DNA of 7,152 bases, taken from assembly GCA_002402165.1 (NCBI GenBank), contig NVVI01000005.1, forward strand, positions 27,926-35,077. The letters are read 5' to 3'. The notes under the pieces are model-generated. The model was not told where the DNA came from. It was given only the letters and a program-made list of their open reading frames with translations, and made no database searches. Numbering within the stretch: position 1 is the first letter of the stretch; each line of letters opens with the position of its first letter. This document shows positions 1-7,046 of this stretch, in pieces. Origin of the DNA: Flavobacteriales bacterium (GTDB lineage Bacteria > Bacteroidota > Bacteroidia > Flavobacteriales_E > Vicingaceae). The position numbers and the translations under genes are program-made.

Positions 1-3000
1 ATAACAGTAACTGATAGCTTAGGCTGTACTTATTTAGATTCAGTAACCATAACAGAACCGCAACCATTAAATTTTACATTTAGTCAGATTAGTGTGAGTT
101 GTAATGGCGGAAATGATGGACAAACATCAGTAATAGTAACAGGAGGAAGCCTACCTTATACTTATAGTTGGAGTAATGGAGATACAGATTCGTTGAATAC
201 TGGATTAGTAGCAGGAACATATATATTGACAGTAACAGATAATCAAGGCTGTATTTTTATAGATTCAATCACAATTACAGAACCATTAGTTTTAGCATTG
301 ACTACTACAAACCTAAATGTATTATGTTTTGGTGGAGCGACAGGATCCTCAACGGTTAATGTAACAGGAGGAACGCTTAATTATACTTATAATTGGTCAC
401 CTTCAGGAGGAACAGACTCAACCGCTTTAGGATTAATAGCAGGAACTTATTCTGTGGTTGTAATTGATGCACAAGGGTGTATTGATTCTATAACGGTAGT
501 AATAAGTGAGCCTTCAGCATTAACTACAACATTAACTCAGGCCAATGTAAGTTGTAATGGTGGTAATGATGGAGAGATGGTAGTAAGTGTTTTGGGAGGA
601 ACTTTACCATACAGTTATGTATGGAGTAATGGAGATTTAGATTCCATAGCCAATAATATTCCTGCTGGTAATTATACCATAACAGTAACCGATAGCAATG
701 GATGTACATCTGTCAACAATGGAACAATAACAGAGCCCACTTTGTTAGTGTCTAACATTAATACTTCCATAAATGTGAGTTGTAATGGTGGTAATGATGG
801 ACAAGCTACAGTAACTACTTCAGGAGGAACAACCCCTTATACTTATTTATGGTCAACAGGCGGAACAAATCCAACAGAGATTAATTTAGTAGCAGGGACT
901 TATACAGTTACTACAACGGATAGTTTAGGTTGTACCGATTTAGATACTATAATAATAACAGAACCACTGGCTCCATTAACATCCACTACTACTTCTGTAA
1001 ATAATCCTTGTTTTGGAGATAATTTAGGAAGTGGAGTAGTAATTGCAGCAGGCGGGACATTGCCATATACATATTTATGGAGTCCAATACCATCAGTTAA
1101 TGACAGTATTAATAATTTACCCGCAGGCACTTATTATATAACTGTTACCGATACTCTAGGGTGTAGCACAAACGACTCAATAATCATAACAGAACCAACA
1201 CAGTTGATATTAACCATGAGTCAAGTTAACGTAAGTTGCAACGGAGGTAATGACGGAGAAGGATTAGTAGTTCCATCGGGAGGAACATCTGGTTATACTT
1301 ATGTGTGGAATAATGGGGATTTAGATTCGATTGCTAATAATGTTACTTCGGGGACTTATACAGTAACAGTAACCGATAATAATGGGTGTGTAGAGACAGG
1401 AAGTGTAACTATTACTCAGCCTACTTTGTTAGTAGCTGTTTTAACTCAAATTAATGTAAGTTGTAACGGATTTAATGATGGGCAAGCGACAATTACGCCT
1501 TCAGGAGGGACAATTCCTTATACTTATTTATGGTCGAGTGGAGGAACAGGAGCAACTGAACTTAACTTAATCGCAGGAACTTATATTATAACAGTAACAG
1601 ACAGTGCTGGATGTATATATATAGATTCGGTAACAATTACAGAACCACAGCCAATAAACTTTACTTTTAGTCAAACTAATGTAAGTTGTAATGGTGGTAA
1701 TGATGGACAGGCTTCGGTAATAGTTACAGGAGGAAGTTTACCATATACTTATAGTTGGAGTAATGGAGATACAGATTCACTGAATACTGGATTAGTAGCA
1801 GGAACATATATATTGACAGTAACAGATAATCAAGGATGTATATTAATTGACTCCGTAATCATAACTGAGCCTACTATTTTAACTTCAACAATGGCAACAA
1901 CCAATATTTCTTGTTTTGGTGCAAATACTGGTAATGCAGTTGTTACGGTTAGTGGGGGAACATTGAACTATACCTATTTATGGTCTAATGGACAAGGAGG
2001 AGACACGATTAGTTCTCTAATTGCGGGGACATATATTGTTACTATTACTGATGGAAATGGTTGTACATTAGTAGACACAGCAATTATTACTCAGCCACTA
2101 GCTGGTCTAGCATTAACATTAACTCAGGCCAATGTAAGTTGTAATGGTGGTAATGATGGAGAGATGGTAGTAAGTGTTTTGGGAGGAACTTTACCATATA
2201 GTTATGTATGGAGTAATGGGGATTTAGATTCCATAGCCAATAATATTCCAGCTGGCAATTATACGATTACAGTAACAGATAGTAATGGATGTACATCAGT
2301 AAACAATGGAACAATAACAGAGCCAACACCGTTGACAATAAGTATAGTTAATGTCGTAAACACATTTTGTGGCTTAGCTAATGGAGGGGCATTATCTACA
2401 GTTACAGGAGGAACTCTACCATATTCGATTTTATGGTCAAATGGAGATACAACTGCTGCAATTACAAATGTTGTATCAGGAACTTACTTTGTAACAATAA
2501 CAGATTCAAACGGTTGTTTTCAAACAGACTCTGTAACAATTACCAACATACCGAGCCCACAAGTAAATATTAGCTCTTTTTCCGATGTATTATGTTTTGG
2601 AGGGAATACGGGCACGGCAACTGCAACCCCTACTTTTGGTGCTACCCCTTATAGTTATATGTGGGCACCAAGTGGTGCAGTTGGAGCAAATCCAACTACA
2701 TTAATGGCTGGAACTCATTTTGTTACTTTAACTGATGCGAATGGGTGTATAGCTATGGATTCGGTAATAATAGGAGAACCAACTCAAATGCTTATTACAA
2801 TAGATTCCGTTGTCACTATTAGCTGTTTTGGGGGATCTGATGGAGAAATAATGATTTCTATAAGTGGAGGAACTCCAGGATATAGTTATAGTTGGTCAAA
2901 CGGAGATACGACAGCCAACATTATTAATTTACAAAGTGGACCTCATACAGTTATTGTGACTGACACAAATAATTGCTCAATTAATCAAATAGTTGTTGTT

Positions 3001-4530
3001 ACTGAGCCTGCAGTTTTAAGTGCTTCAATTTCTTTGTTTTCGGATGAAAATTGTATTGGGAGTAATGATGGATCTGCGAGCGTAACCCACACAGGTGGGA
3101 CAGCTCCATATACATACAGCTGGAACACAACTCCACCTCAAACAGGAATAACCGCTACTAATTTGGTTCCTGGTTCGTATACTGTTATAGTTACAGATAC
3201 TAACGGTTGTTTGGACTCTGTTTCTGTAACAATTGGCTCTCCAACACCAGTAATAACAATTGATATTCCAGACACAACTATATGTTATGGAGATAATATA
3301 AATTTATTAAGTTCAGCTTCAGGTGGTAGTGGAGGGTATATTTATTTTTGGGATAATAACATTGGAATTGCTAATCCTGCAAATGTTGCTCCTACGACTA
3401 CAACTATGTATATAGTTAACGCTATAGATCAAAATGGATGTGTAGGAACTTCTGATACTGTAGTTGTGAATGTTCAATCTCTGTTTCAAAGTGATGTTAA
3501 TGTTGTTGTTAATTCACCTATTTGTCCCGGCACAAACACATTGATTTTTGTAACAGTTAATAATCCAAATACAGGTCCTTTAACTTATAGTTGGAATAAC
3601 GGATTAGGAACTACAGCTGGGGCATTTCAAATAATCCCTACTCAACCAACGACTTATATTGTAACTGTTTCTAATCAATGTGGTGTAATAATAACAGATT
3701 CAGCATCTGTTGAATTTAAACCTTTACCAGATGTTTCTTTTATTGGAAATGGGATAGGGTGTGCTCCAGTTGTAGTGTCATTTACTGATTTTTCTACTAC
3801 CTCTGTGGATTCAATAATATCTTGGTTTTGGGATTTTGGTGATGGAGGGACTTCCACTACTCAAAATCCAACATACAGTTATAATTCTTCAGGAACTTTT
3901 AATGTAACTTTAACTGTTACAACTGATGAGGGATGCGTAAATGATACAACTATTATAAGTGCTGTTACTACTTATCTTGACCCTATTGCTAATTTTACTG
4001 CAGATTTATTAATAACAGATTTACAATTTCCAACCATTACCTTCACTGATTTATCTGTTGGAGGAGTGAGTATAACATGGGATTTTGGAGATGGGGATAC
4101 TTCTTCAGTTAGCAATCCGGTTCATACCTATCAGGATACGGGGACTTATGTGGTTACCATAACTGTTACCAATCAATATGGCTGTACAGGTGTTTATCAA
4201 CTAGAAATCGTAATAAATCCTTATTACACCTTTGATATTCCAAATGCATTTACACCAAATCCTAATGGACCAAGTGGTGGTCAGTATGATATCACATCGT
4301 TATTGAATGATGTATTCTATCCATTTACAGAGTTTGTAGACGAGTATCGTCTAATGATTTTTAACCGATGGGGGGAATTAATATTTGAATCATCCGATAT
4401 TAAAATTGGATGGGACGGATATCTTAACGGAACGATGTTGCAACAGGATGTTTACGTGTGGAAAATACAAATAACTTATTTCGATGGAAAAAAATTAACT
4501 AAAGCGGGAGATGTAACCCTTGTAAGGTAA
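1..4530 (+). CDS. SprB-like giant repeat adhesin, type IX secreted (5'-partial)
   Basis: The frame is open from base 1, so the gene starts upstream. The GTG at 94 lies inside a repeat and is not a real start. The visible 1509 residues are: a partial plus 14 full SprB-type repeats of 75-78 residues (1-1081), each with an SCNGG-like Cys near the start, a GGT-PYTY-WSNG core, an AGTY-TVTD-NGC segment and a final TITEP; two Ig/PKD-like modules (about 1082-1243); two PKD domains with WDFGDG at 1277 and 1360; and a gliding-motility C-terminal domain (about 1406-1509). By family knowledge such proteins cross the outer membrane through the type IX system and act as surface adhesins; SprB of Flavobacterium johnsoniae is the mobile gliding adhesin. 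The SprF-like gene directly downstream supports this role. Whether it is the true SprB orthologue or a paralogue cannot be told without the N-terminus and genome context. Lys/Arg are almost absent outside the C-terminal domain. Confidence 0.93.
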   Translation: MTVTDSLGCTYLDSVTITEPQPLNFTFSQISVSCNGGNDGQTSVIVTGGSLPYTYSWSNGDTDSLNTGLVAGTYILTVTDNQGCIFIDSITITEPLVLALTTTNLNVLCFGGATGSSTVNVTGGTLNYTYNWSPSGGTDSTALGLIAGTYSVVVIDAQGCIDSITVVISEPSALTTTLTQANVSCNGGNDGEMVVSVLGGTLPYSYVWSNGDLDSIANNIPAGNYTITVTDSNGCTSVNNGTITEPTLLVSNINTSINVSCNGGNDGQATVTTSGGTTPYTYLWSTGGTNPTEINLVAGTYTVTTTDSLGCTDLDTIIITEPLAPLTSTTTSVNNPCFGDNLGSGVVIAAGGTLPYTYLWSPIPSVNDSINNLPAGTYYITVTDTLGCSTNDSIIITEPTQLILTMSQVNVSCNGGNDGEGLVVPSGGTSGYTYVWNNGDLDSIANNVTSGTYTVTVTDNNGCVETGSVTITQPTLLVAVLTQINVSCNGFNDGQATITPSGGTIPYTYLWSSGGTGATELNLIAGTYIITVTDSAGCIYIDSVTITEPQPINFTFSQTNVSCNGGNDGQASVIVTGGSLPYTYSWSNGDTDSLNTGLVAGTYILTVTDNQGCILIDSVIITEPTILTSTMATTNISCFGANTGNAVVTVSGGTLNYTYLWSNGQGGDTISSLIAGTYIVTITDGNGCTLVDTAIITQPLAGLALTLTQANVSCNGGNDGEMVVSVLGGTLPYSYVWSNGDLDSIANNIPAGNYTITVTDSNGCTSVNNGTITEPTPLTISIVNVVNTFCGLANGGALSTVTGGTLPYSILWSNGDTTAAITNVVSGTYFVTITDSNGCFQTDSVTITNIPSPQVNISSFSDVLCFGGNTGTATATPTFGATPYSYMWAPSGAVGANPTTLMAGTHFVTLTDANGCIAMDSVIIGEPTQMLITIDSVVTISCFGGSDGEIMISISGGTPGYSYSWSNGDTTANIINLQSGPHTVIVTDTNNCSINQIVVVTEPAVLSASISLFSDENCIGSNDGSASVTHTGGTAPYTYSWNTTPPQTGITATNLVPGSYTVIVTDTNGCLDSVSVTIGSPTPVITIDIPDTTICYGDNINLLSSASGGSGGYIYFWDNNIGIANPANVAPTTTTMYIVNAIDQNGCVGTSDTVVVNVQSLFQSDVNVVVNSPICPGTNTLIFVTVNNPNTGPLTYSWNNGLGTTAGAFQIIPTQPTTYIVTVSNQCGVIITDSASVEFKPLPDVSFIGNGIGCAPVVVSFTDFSTTSVDSIISWFWDFGDGGTSTTQNPTYSYNSSGTFNVTLTVTTDEGCVNDTTIISAVTTYLDPIANFTADLLITDLQFPTITFTDLSVGGVSITWDFGDGDTSSVSNPVHTYQDTGTYVVTITVTNQYGCTGVYQLEIVINPYYTFDIPNAFTPNPNGPSGGQYDITSLLNDVFYPFTEFVDEYRLMIFNRWGELIFESSDIKIGWDGYLNGTMLQQDVYVWKIQITYFDGKKLTKAGDVTLVR
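157..248 (+). repeat. 92-base near-identical copy within B-type unit (partner at 1744-1835)
   Basis: Aligned base by base with 1744-1835, this stretch differs at only two adjacent synonymous sites (TCG-TTG versus TCA-CTG). It encodes the YTYSWSNGDTDSLN through TVTDNQG part of the unit. The flanking parts of the same two units differ much more, including amino-acid changes. Confidence 0.85.
528..611 (+). repeat. 84-base perfect repeat within D-type unit (partner at 2115-2198)
   Basis: Identical base for base to 2115-2198. The 127 bases that follow (612-738) carry 11 differences from the partner, all synonymous. The two units thus encode the same 70 residues (codons 529-738 versus 2116-2325). 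Confidence 0.9.
739..1422 (+). repeat. Higher-order repeat block 2 (A, C, D; B missing)
   Basis: A-type unit 739-966 shares the GQAT, YTYLWS, GGT-TE and AGTY pattern with the unit at 1423-1647. C-type unit 967-1197 shares CFG and WSP features with 286-513 and TST plus CFG with 1873-2097. D-type unit 1198-1422 shares GDLDSIANN with 514-738 and 2098-2325. A B-type unit expected between 966 and 967 is absent, consistent with loss of one unit or with insertion of B elsewhere. The C assignment is the weakest of the three. Confidence 0.6.
1744..1835 (+). repeat. 92-base near-identical copy within B-type unit (partner at 157-248)
   Basis: Downstream partner of 157-248 at an offset of exactly 1587 bases, with two mismatches over 92 bases. 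Confidence 0.85.
2115..2198 (+). repeat. 84-base perfect repeat within D-type unit (partner at 528-611)
   Basis: Downstream partner of 528-611, again at an offset of 1587 bases. Identity ends sharply at 2199 (T here, C at 612). Confidence 0.9.
4216..4527 (+). other. Type B C-terminal sorting domain of the adhesin (CHU_C / gliding motility-associated)
   Basis: Residues 1406-1509 of the visible protein. Hallmarks are the FDIPNAFTPNPNG opening, the LMIFNRWGELIFES strand, GWDGYLNG, QQDVYVWKI and a final KKLTKAGDVTLVR. This matches the family whose members are targeted to the type IX secretion system (type B signal). The usual PNGDG-ND segment is replaced here by a longer PNPNGPSGGQYD loop. Eight Lys/Arg lie in the last 60 residues, in contrast to one in the preceding 1449. 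Type B signals are known to be less self-sufficient than type A and often rely on a SprF-like partner, which fits the next gene. Confidence 0.92.
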
Positions 4531-5525
4531 TGATGAAATTGTTAAAAAACATAGTAGTAATAATTCTTTTGTTGATGAGCCTTTCGGCTTATTCTCAAGA
4601 CCCCCAATTTTCACAATTTTATGCTCATTCATTATACCTGAATCCTGCTTTTACTGGCAATACAGATGTAGGTCGTTTATCAGGAATATTTAGGAATCAA
4701 TGGGCATCAATTCCTGGAGCTTTTGTTTCTTATTCATTTGCTTACGATCATAATTTAACCGACCTTAATAGCGGAGTTGGTATAATTGCGACTCATGATA
4801 AGGCTGGGAGTGGAGGATTAAAGTTCACCAATATTGGAGGTCTTTATTCTTATTATTTTGCAATACATAGGAAATTATTTGTAAGAGCAGGGCTTAAATT
4901 TTCATACACTTCTAGAGGAATTGATAAGTCAAGATTGGTGTTTGCAGATCAAATAATAAGGGATGGGGCAGCAGAAACAGTAGAAACTTTTTCTGATGAT
5001 GCGAACTCTTATCTTGATGCAAGTACGGGCGGGTTAATTTATTCTCAAAATTTTTGGATTGGATTTTCTTTAGATCACATTACACAGCCAGAACAATCTT
5101 TTTTATCAGGAGTTGCTTACTTACCTTTAAAGACATCCTTCCATGGAGGCTATAATTTTGTGTTAGATGAAAATGTTAAAGGAGATGTAGAGACAAGTAT
5201 TACAGCAGCATTTAATTACAAACATCAACTTGACTGGACTCAATTAGACTTGGGAGCATACTACAATAGAAATGCTTTTGTTATAGGCCTATGGTACAGA
5301 GGAATTCCTTTTATAAAAACAGCGAGTTTGTCAAATAATGATGCTGTTATCATACTGATTGGTTTTCAAAACAAGGGAATGAAAATAGGATATTCTTATG
5401 ACATTACTATTTCTAAATTGAAAGGAGATACAGGTGGGTCTCATGAAATATCACTTGTTTACGAATATCCTTACAAAAAGAAAAAACGAAGAAAAAGACA
5501 CTTCGTACCTTGTGCTAAATTTTAG
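4530..5525 (+). CDS. PorP/SprF-family type IX secretion outer-membrane protein
   Basis: The 331-residue product begins with a signal peptide: Lys at 3 and 6, a hydrophobic core at about 8-18, and likely cleavage before Q23. The mature start QDPQFSQFYAHSLYLNPAFTG is the family hallmark. Alternating aromatic/glycine strands (for example GLYSYYFAIHRKLFVRAGLKFSY and IGFSLDHI) suggest an outer-membrane beta-barrel, and the protein ends in Phe. The ATG overlaps the adhesin stop (TAATG), implying translational coupling; a second ATG at 4533 is equally possible as start. In Flavobacterium johnsoniae SprF is encoded next to sprB and is needed for SprB secretion. The same order here suggests this protein is the dedicated partner of the upstream adhesin. 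Residues 316-323 are eight consecutive Lys/Arg, just before the terminal FVPCAKF. SprF orthology specifically, as against another paralogue of the family, is not proven. Confidence 0.92.
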   Translation: MMKLLKNIVVIILLLMSLSAYSQDPQFSQFYAHSLYLNPAFTGNTDVGRLSGIFRNQWASIPGAFVSYSFAYDHNLTDLNSGVGIIATHDKAGSGGLKFTNIGGLYSYYFAIHRKLFVRAGLKFSYTSRGIDKSRLVFADQIIRDGAAETVETFSDDANSYLDASTGGLIYSQNFWIGFSLDHITQPEQSFLSGVAYLPLKTSFHGGYNFVLDENVKGDVETSITAAFNYKHQLDWTQLDLGAYYNRNAFVIGLWYRGIPFIKTASLSNNDAVIILIGFQNKGMKIGYSYDITISKLKGDTGGSHEISLVYEYPYKKKKRRKRHFVPCAKF

Positions 5526-5595
5526 AGATTACTACTGTCTATATAATTCCCTAACCTTTTTAATTGTAGCTTAGCCAAATGTTAAAACCGGCTCT
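5526..5595. other. Short intergenic gap before the helicase gene
   Basis: Seventy AT-rich bases between the sprF-like stop and the helicase ATG. I see no strong hairpin with a U-tract and no clear TAnnTTTG-type Bacteroidota promoter. The nearest match, TAGCTTAG, has one mismatch and lacks a convincing -33 element. Read-through from the upstream operon is therefore possible. Confidence 0.5.
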
Positions 5596-6840
5596 ATGAC
5601 TTTTGAAGATTTAAATTTAATTCCCGCTTTATTGAAAGCTGTCAGGGATCAAAACTATACTGAACCCACATCAATTCAGGCTAAATCAATTCCGCTTGTT
5701 TTAAATGGAGATGATGTTTTGGGTAGTGCACAGACAGGAACTGGAAAAACTGCGGCCTTTGCAATTCCTATAATTCAACACATTGTAAAAGACAAAAACC
5801 AATCTAACGGCAGAAGAAAAGTACTGTCATTAATAGTAACGCCTACTCGAGAATTAGCGATTCAAATAGGAGAAAATATTCGTGCTTATGCAAAATATAC
5901 TGACATTAAAAGTACCGTAATTTTTGGAGGTGTTAAACAGGGCTCACAAACTCAAGCGTTAAATCAGGGTGTAGATATATTGATAGCTACTCCAGGAAGA
6001 TTACTTGACTTAATGGATCAGGGATATATTTCATTGGCTGATGTAAAATATTTTGTGTTGGATGAAGCGGATAGGATGCTTGACATGGGTTTCATTAACG
6101 ACATTAAGAAATTATTGGCAAAGTTACCGAAGCAAAGACAATCGCTGTTTTTCTCTGCTACCATGCCAAATAAAATACTCTCTTTATCAAGGGAAATATT
6201 AATTGATCCCAAGAAAGTTGCTGTTGATACGGTTTCGTCAACTGCAGATACAATTCAACAATATATCTATACCACCAATAAAGATTGTAAGAATAAATTA
6301 TTGTTGCACATCCTAAAAAACCCGGATCTAAATCGAGTATTGCTTTTTTCTAGAACCAAACATGGTGCAGATCGAATAGTTAGAAATTTGCAAAAGAAAA
6401 ATATTAAAGGGGCAGCTATTCATGGTGATAAAGCCCAAAATCAACGCCAAAAAGCTTTATCCCAATTTAAGGCTGGTCAAATTAGAGTGTTGGTGGCTAC
6501 CGATATTGCGGCAAGAGGAATTGATATTGATAAGCTGAGGTACGTTATCAATTTTGATATACCCAATGAACCAGAAACTTATGTTCACCGAATTGGTAGG
6601 TGCGGTCGTGCAGGGGAAGAAGGAATAGCCATTTCTATTTGCGAACCTGAAGAAAATGTTTTTGTAAAAGACATCGAAAAACTGATTAAGAGAAGTATTA
6701 ATGTGATTTCTGACAATCCATTTCCACAAACGGATAGACCAATGAATGATGCTGAAAGGAAAGAAGCTGCACGAGAAAAAGAAAGAAAGAAACAGGAGTT
6801 TTTTGCCAACCGTAAAAAAAATAAACACCGTAGAAGGTAA
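5596..6840 (+). CDS. rhlE: DEAD-box ATP-dependent RNA helicase, RhlE type
   Basis: Complete 414-residue helicase core with all motifs in order: Q motif (F3 to Q28, with EPTSIQ), motif I AQTGTGKT 45-52, Ia PTREL 83-87, Ib TPGR 132-135, motif II DEAD 156-159, motif III SAT 187-189, motif IV LLFSRT 250-255, motif V ATDIAARGID 301-310, motif VI HRIGRCGRAG 331-340. A short basic tail (ending KKNKHRRR) follows the second RecA-like domain, typical of compact RhlE-like proteins and likely to help bind RNA. By family knowledge it unwinds RNA duplexes using ATP, in the cytoplasm, in RNA decay, ribosome assembly or cold adaptation. Motif VI has Cys336 where Thr is most common. The start at 5596 places the Q motif at the N-terminus as expected. 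No functional link to the adhesin pair is seen. The subfamily name (RhlE versus another compact DEAD helicase) is less certain than the DEAD-box call. Confidence 0.95.
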   Translation: MTFEDLNLIPALLKAVRDQNYTEPTSIQAKSIPLVLNGDDVLGSAQTGTGKTAAFAIPIIQHIVKDKNQSNGRRKVLSLIVTPTRELAIQIGENIRAYAKYTDIKSTVIFGGVKQGSQTQALNQGVDILIATPGRLLDLMDQGYISLADVKYFVLDEADRMLDMGFINDIKKLLAKLPKQRQSLFFSATMPNKILSLSREILIDPKKVAVDTVSSTADTIQQYIYTTNKDCKNKLLLHILKNPDLNRVLLFSRTKHGADRIVRNLQKKNIKGAAIHGDKAQNQRQKALSQFKAGQIRVLVATDIAARGIDIDKLRYVINFDIPNEPETYVHRIGRCGRAGEEGIAISICEPEENVFVKDIEKLIKRSINVISDNPFPQTDRPMNDAERKEAAREKERKKQEFFANRKKNKHRRR

Positions 6841-6874
6841 AAAACCGCCACCCTTATAGACAGCCGTTTATTTA

Positions 6875-6907
6875 TCTTTTAAGTCCGGTCATTAAAAACT
6901 TAAAAGA
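6875..6907 (+). terminator. Candidate terminator hairpin after the helicase gene
   Basis: Perfect 10-bp inverted repeat: TCTTTTAAGT at 6875-6884 pairs with ACTTAAAAGA at 6898-6907, with a 13-base loop. A T-rich run (TCTTTATTTTT, 6911-6921) follows a few bases later. It lies 35 bases past the helicase stop. The stem is AT-rich with only two G-C pairs, so termination strength is doubtful. Confidence 0.4.
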
Positions 6908-6980
6908 ATATCTTTATTTTTAGGTGTCAATTTTTGTGATTAGTATGTAATCGCTCTGTTGCTTACAAAAAGAAATGGTA

Positions 6981-7039
6981 ATACTGATGAAAGAATGGGA
7001 AAACAAAGAATGTTTTTAGTATCACTTTTTCATCATTAT
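6981..7039. other. Imperfect 14-bp hairpin with nested inner stem
   Basis: Bases 6981-6994 pair with 7026-7039: 12 Watson-Crick pairs, one G-U and one C-T mismatch. Inside the 31-base loop, AAAAC at 7000-7004 can pair with GTTTT at 7012-7016. It has no U-tract on the plus strand. It may be a structured RNA or a chance product of AT-rich sequence. Confidence 0.3.
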
Positions 7040-7046
7040 ATAAGTA

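Larger units (their letters stand above)
1..738 (+). repeat. Higher-order repeat block 1 (A-partial, B, C, D)
   Basis: Four successive SprB units can be typed by sequence. A (tail only, 1-60) reads TDSLGCTYLDSVTITEP. B (61-285) carries NFTFSQ and GDTDSLNTGLVAGTY. C (286-513) has CFGG and WSP. D (514-738) has GDLDSIANNIPAGNY. The same order recurs 1587 bases downstream at 1588-2325. The typing was done by eye from the translated repeats. Confidence 0.75.
1423..2325 (+). repeat. Higher-order repeat block 3 (A, B, C, D)
   Basis: Units A 1423-1647, B 1648-1872, C 1873-2097 and D 2098-2325 repeat the order of block 1 at a constant offset of 1587 bases (529 codons). B and D are far more like their block 1 partners than like adjacent units. 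The A-type unit has CNGF in place of the usual CNGG. Confidence 0.75.
1..3243 (+). repeat. Tandem SprB-type repeat array (14 full units plus a partial)
   Basis: In-frame coding repeats of 225-234 bases. Unit boundaries, placed after the TITEP-like motif, fall at 60, 285, 513, 738, 966, 1197, 1422, 1647, 1872, 2097, 2325, 2550, 2781, 3009 and 3243. Each full unit keeps two cysteines, one in C(N/F)GG near the start and one in NGC near the end, spaced to allow an intradomain disulfide (inferred). The last four units (2326-3243) are more diverged from each other and from the rest, with FCGL, CFGG, CFGG and NCIGS at the first-cysteine site and GEP, TEP, TNI or GSP endings. The array continues upstream of the window, so the full repeat number is unknown. 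Confidence 0.95.

Noticed and set aside
94..96. GTG as the start of the adhesin gene
   Set aside because: It sits inside the conserved VSCNGG motif of a repeat and the frame is open back to base 1, so the gene is truncated by the window edge.
524..1130. Minus-strand open frames opposite the repeat array (524-709 and 900-1130)
   Set aside because: They are antisense shadows of the repeats, with no recognisable domain and composition dictated by the coding strand.
1..3243. CRISPR array or other non-coding tandem repeat
   Set aside because: The repeats are 225-234 bases, in frame, diverged mostly at synonymous sites and encode a known surface repeat family.
3675..3857. Minus-strand open frame opposite the PKD region
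   Set aside because: Overlaps strongly supported coding sequence and shows no family features.
6018..6851. Minus-strand open frames opposite the helicase (6018-6212, 6457-6828, 6585-6851)
   Set aside because: The Phe/Ser/Leu-rich translation is the complement of the Lys/Glu-rich helicase tail; the helicase frame is certain.
6990..7012. Direct repeat AAAGAATG at 6990 and 7005
   Set aside because: Two 8-base copies in AT-rich DNA are expected by chance; not an iteron or CRISPR pattern.
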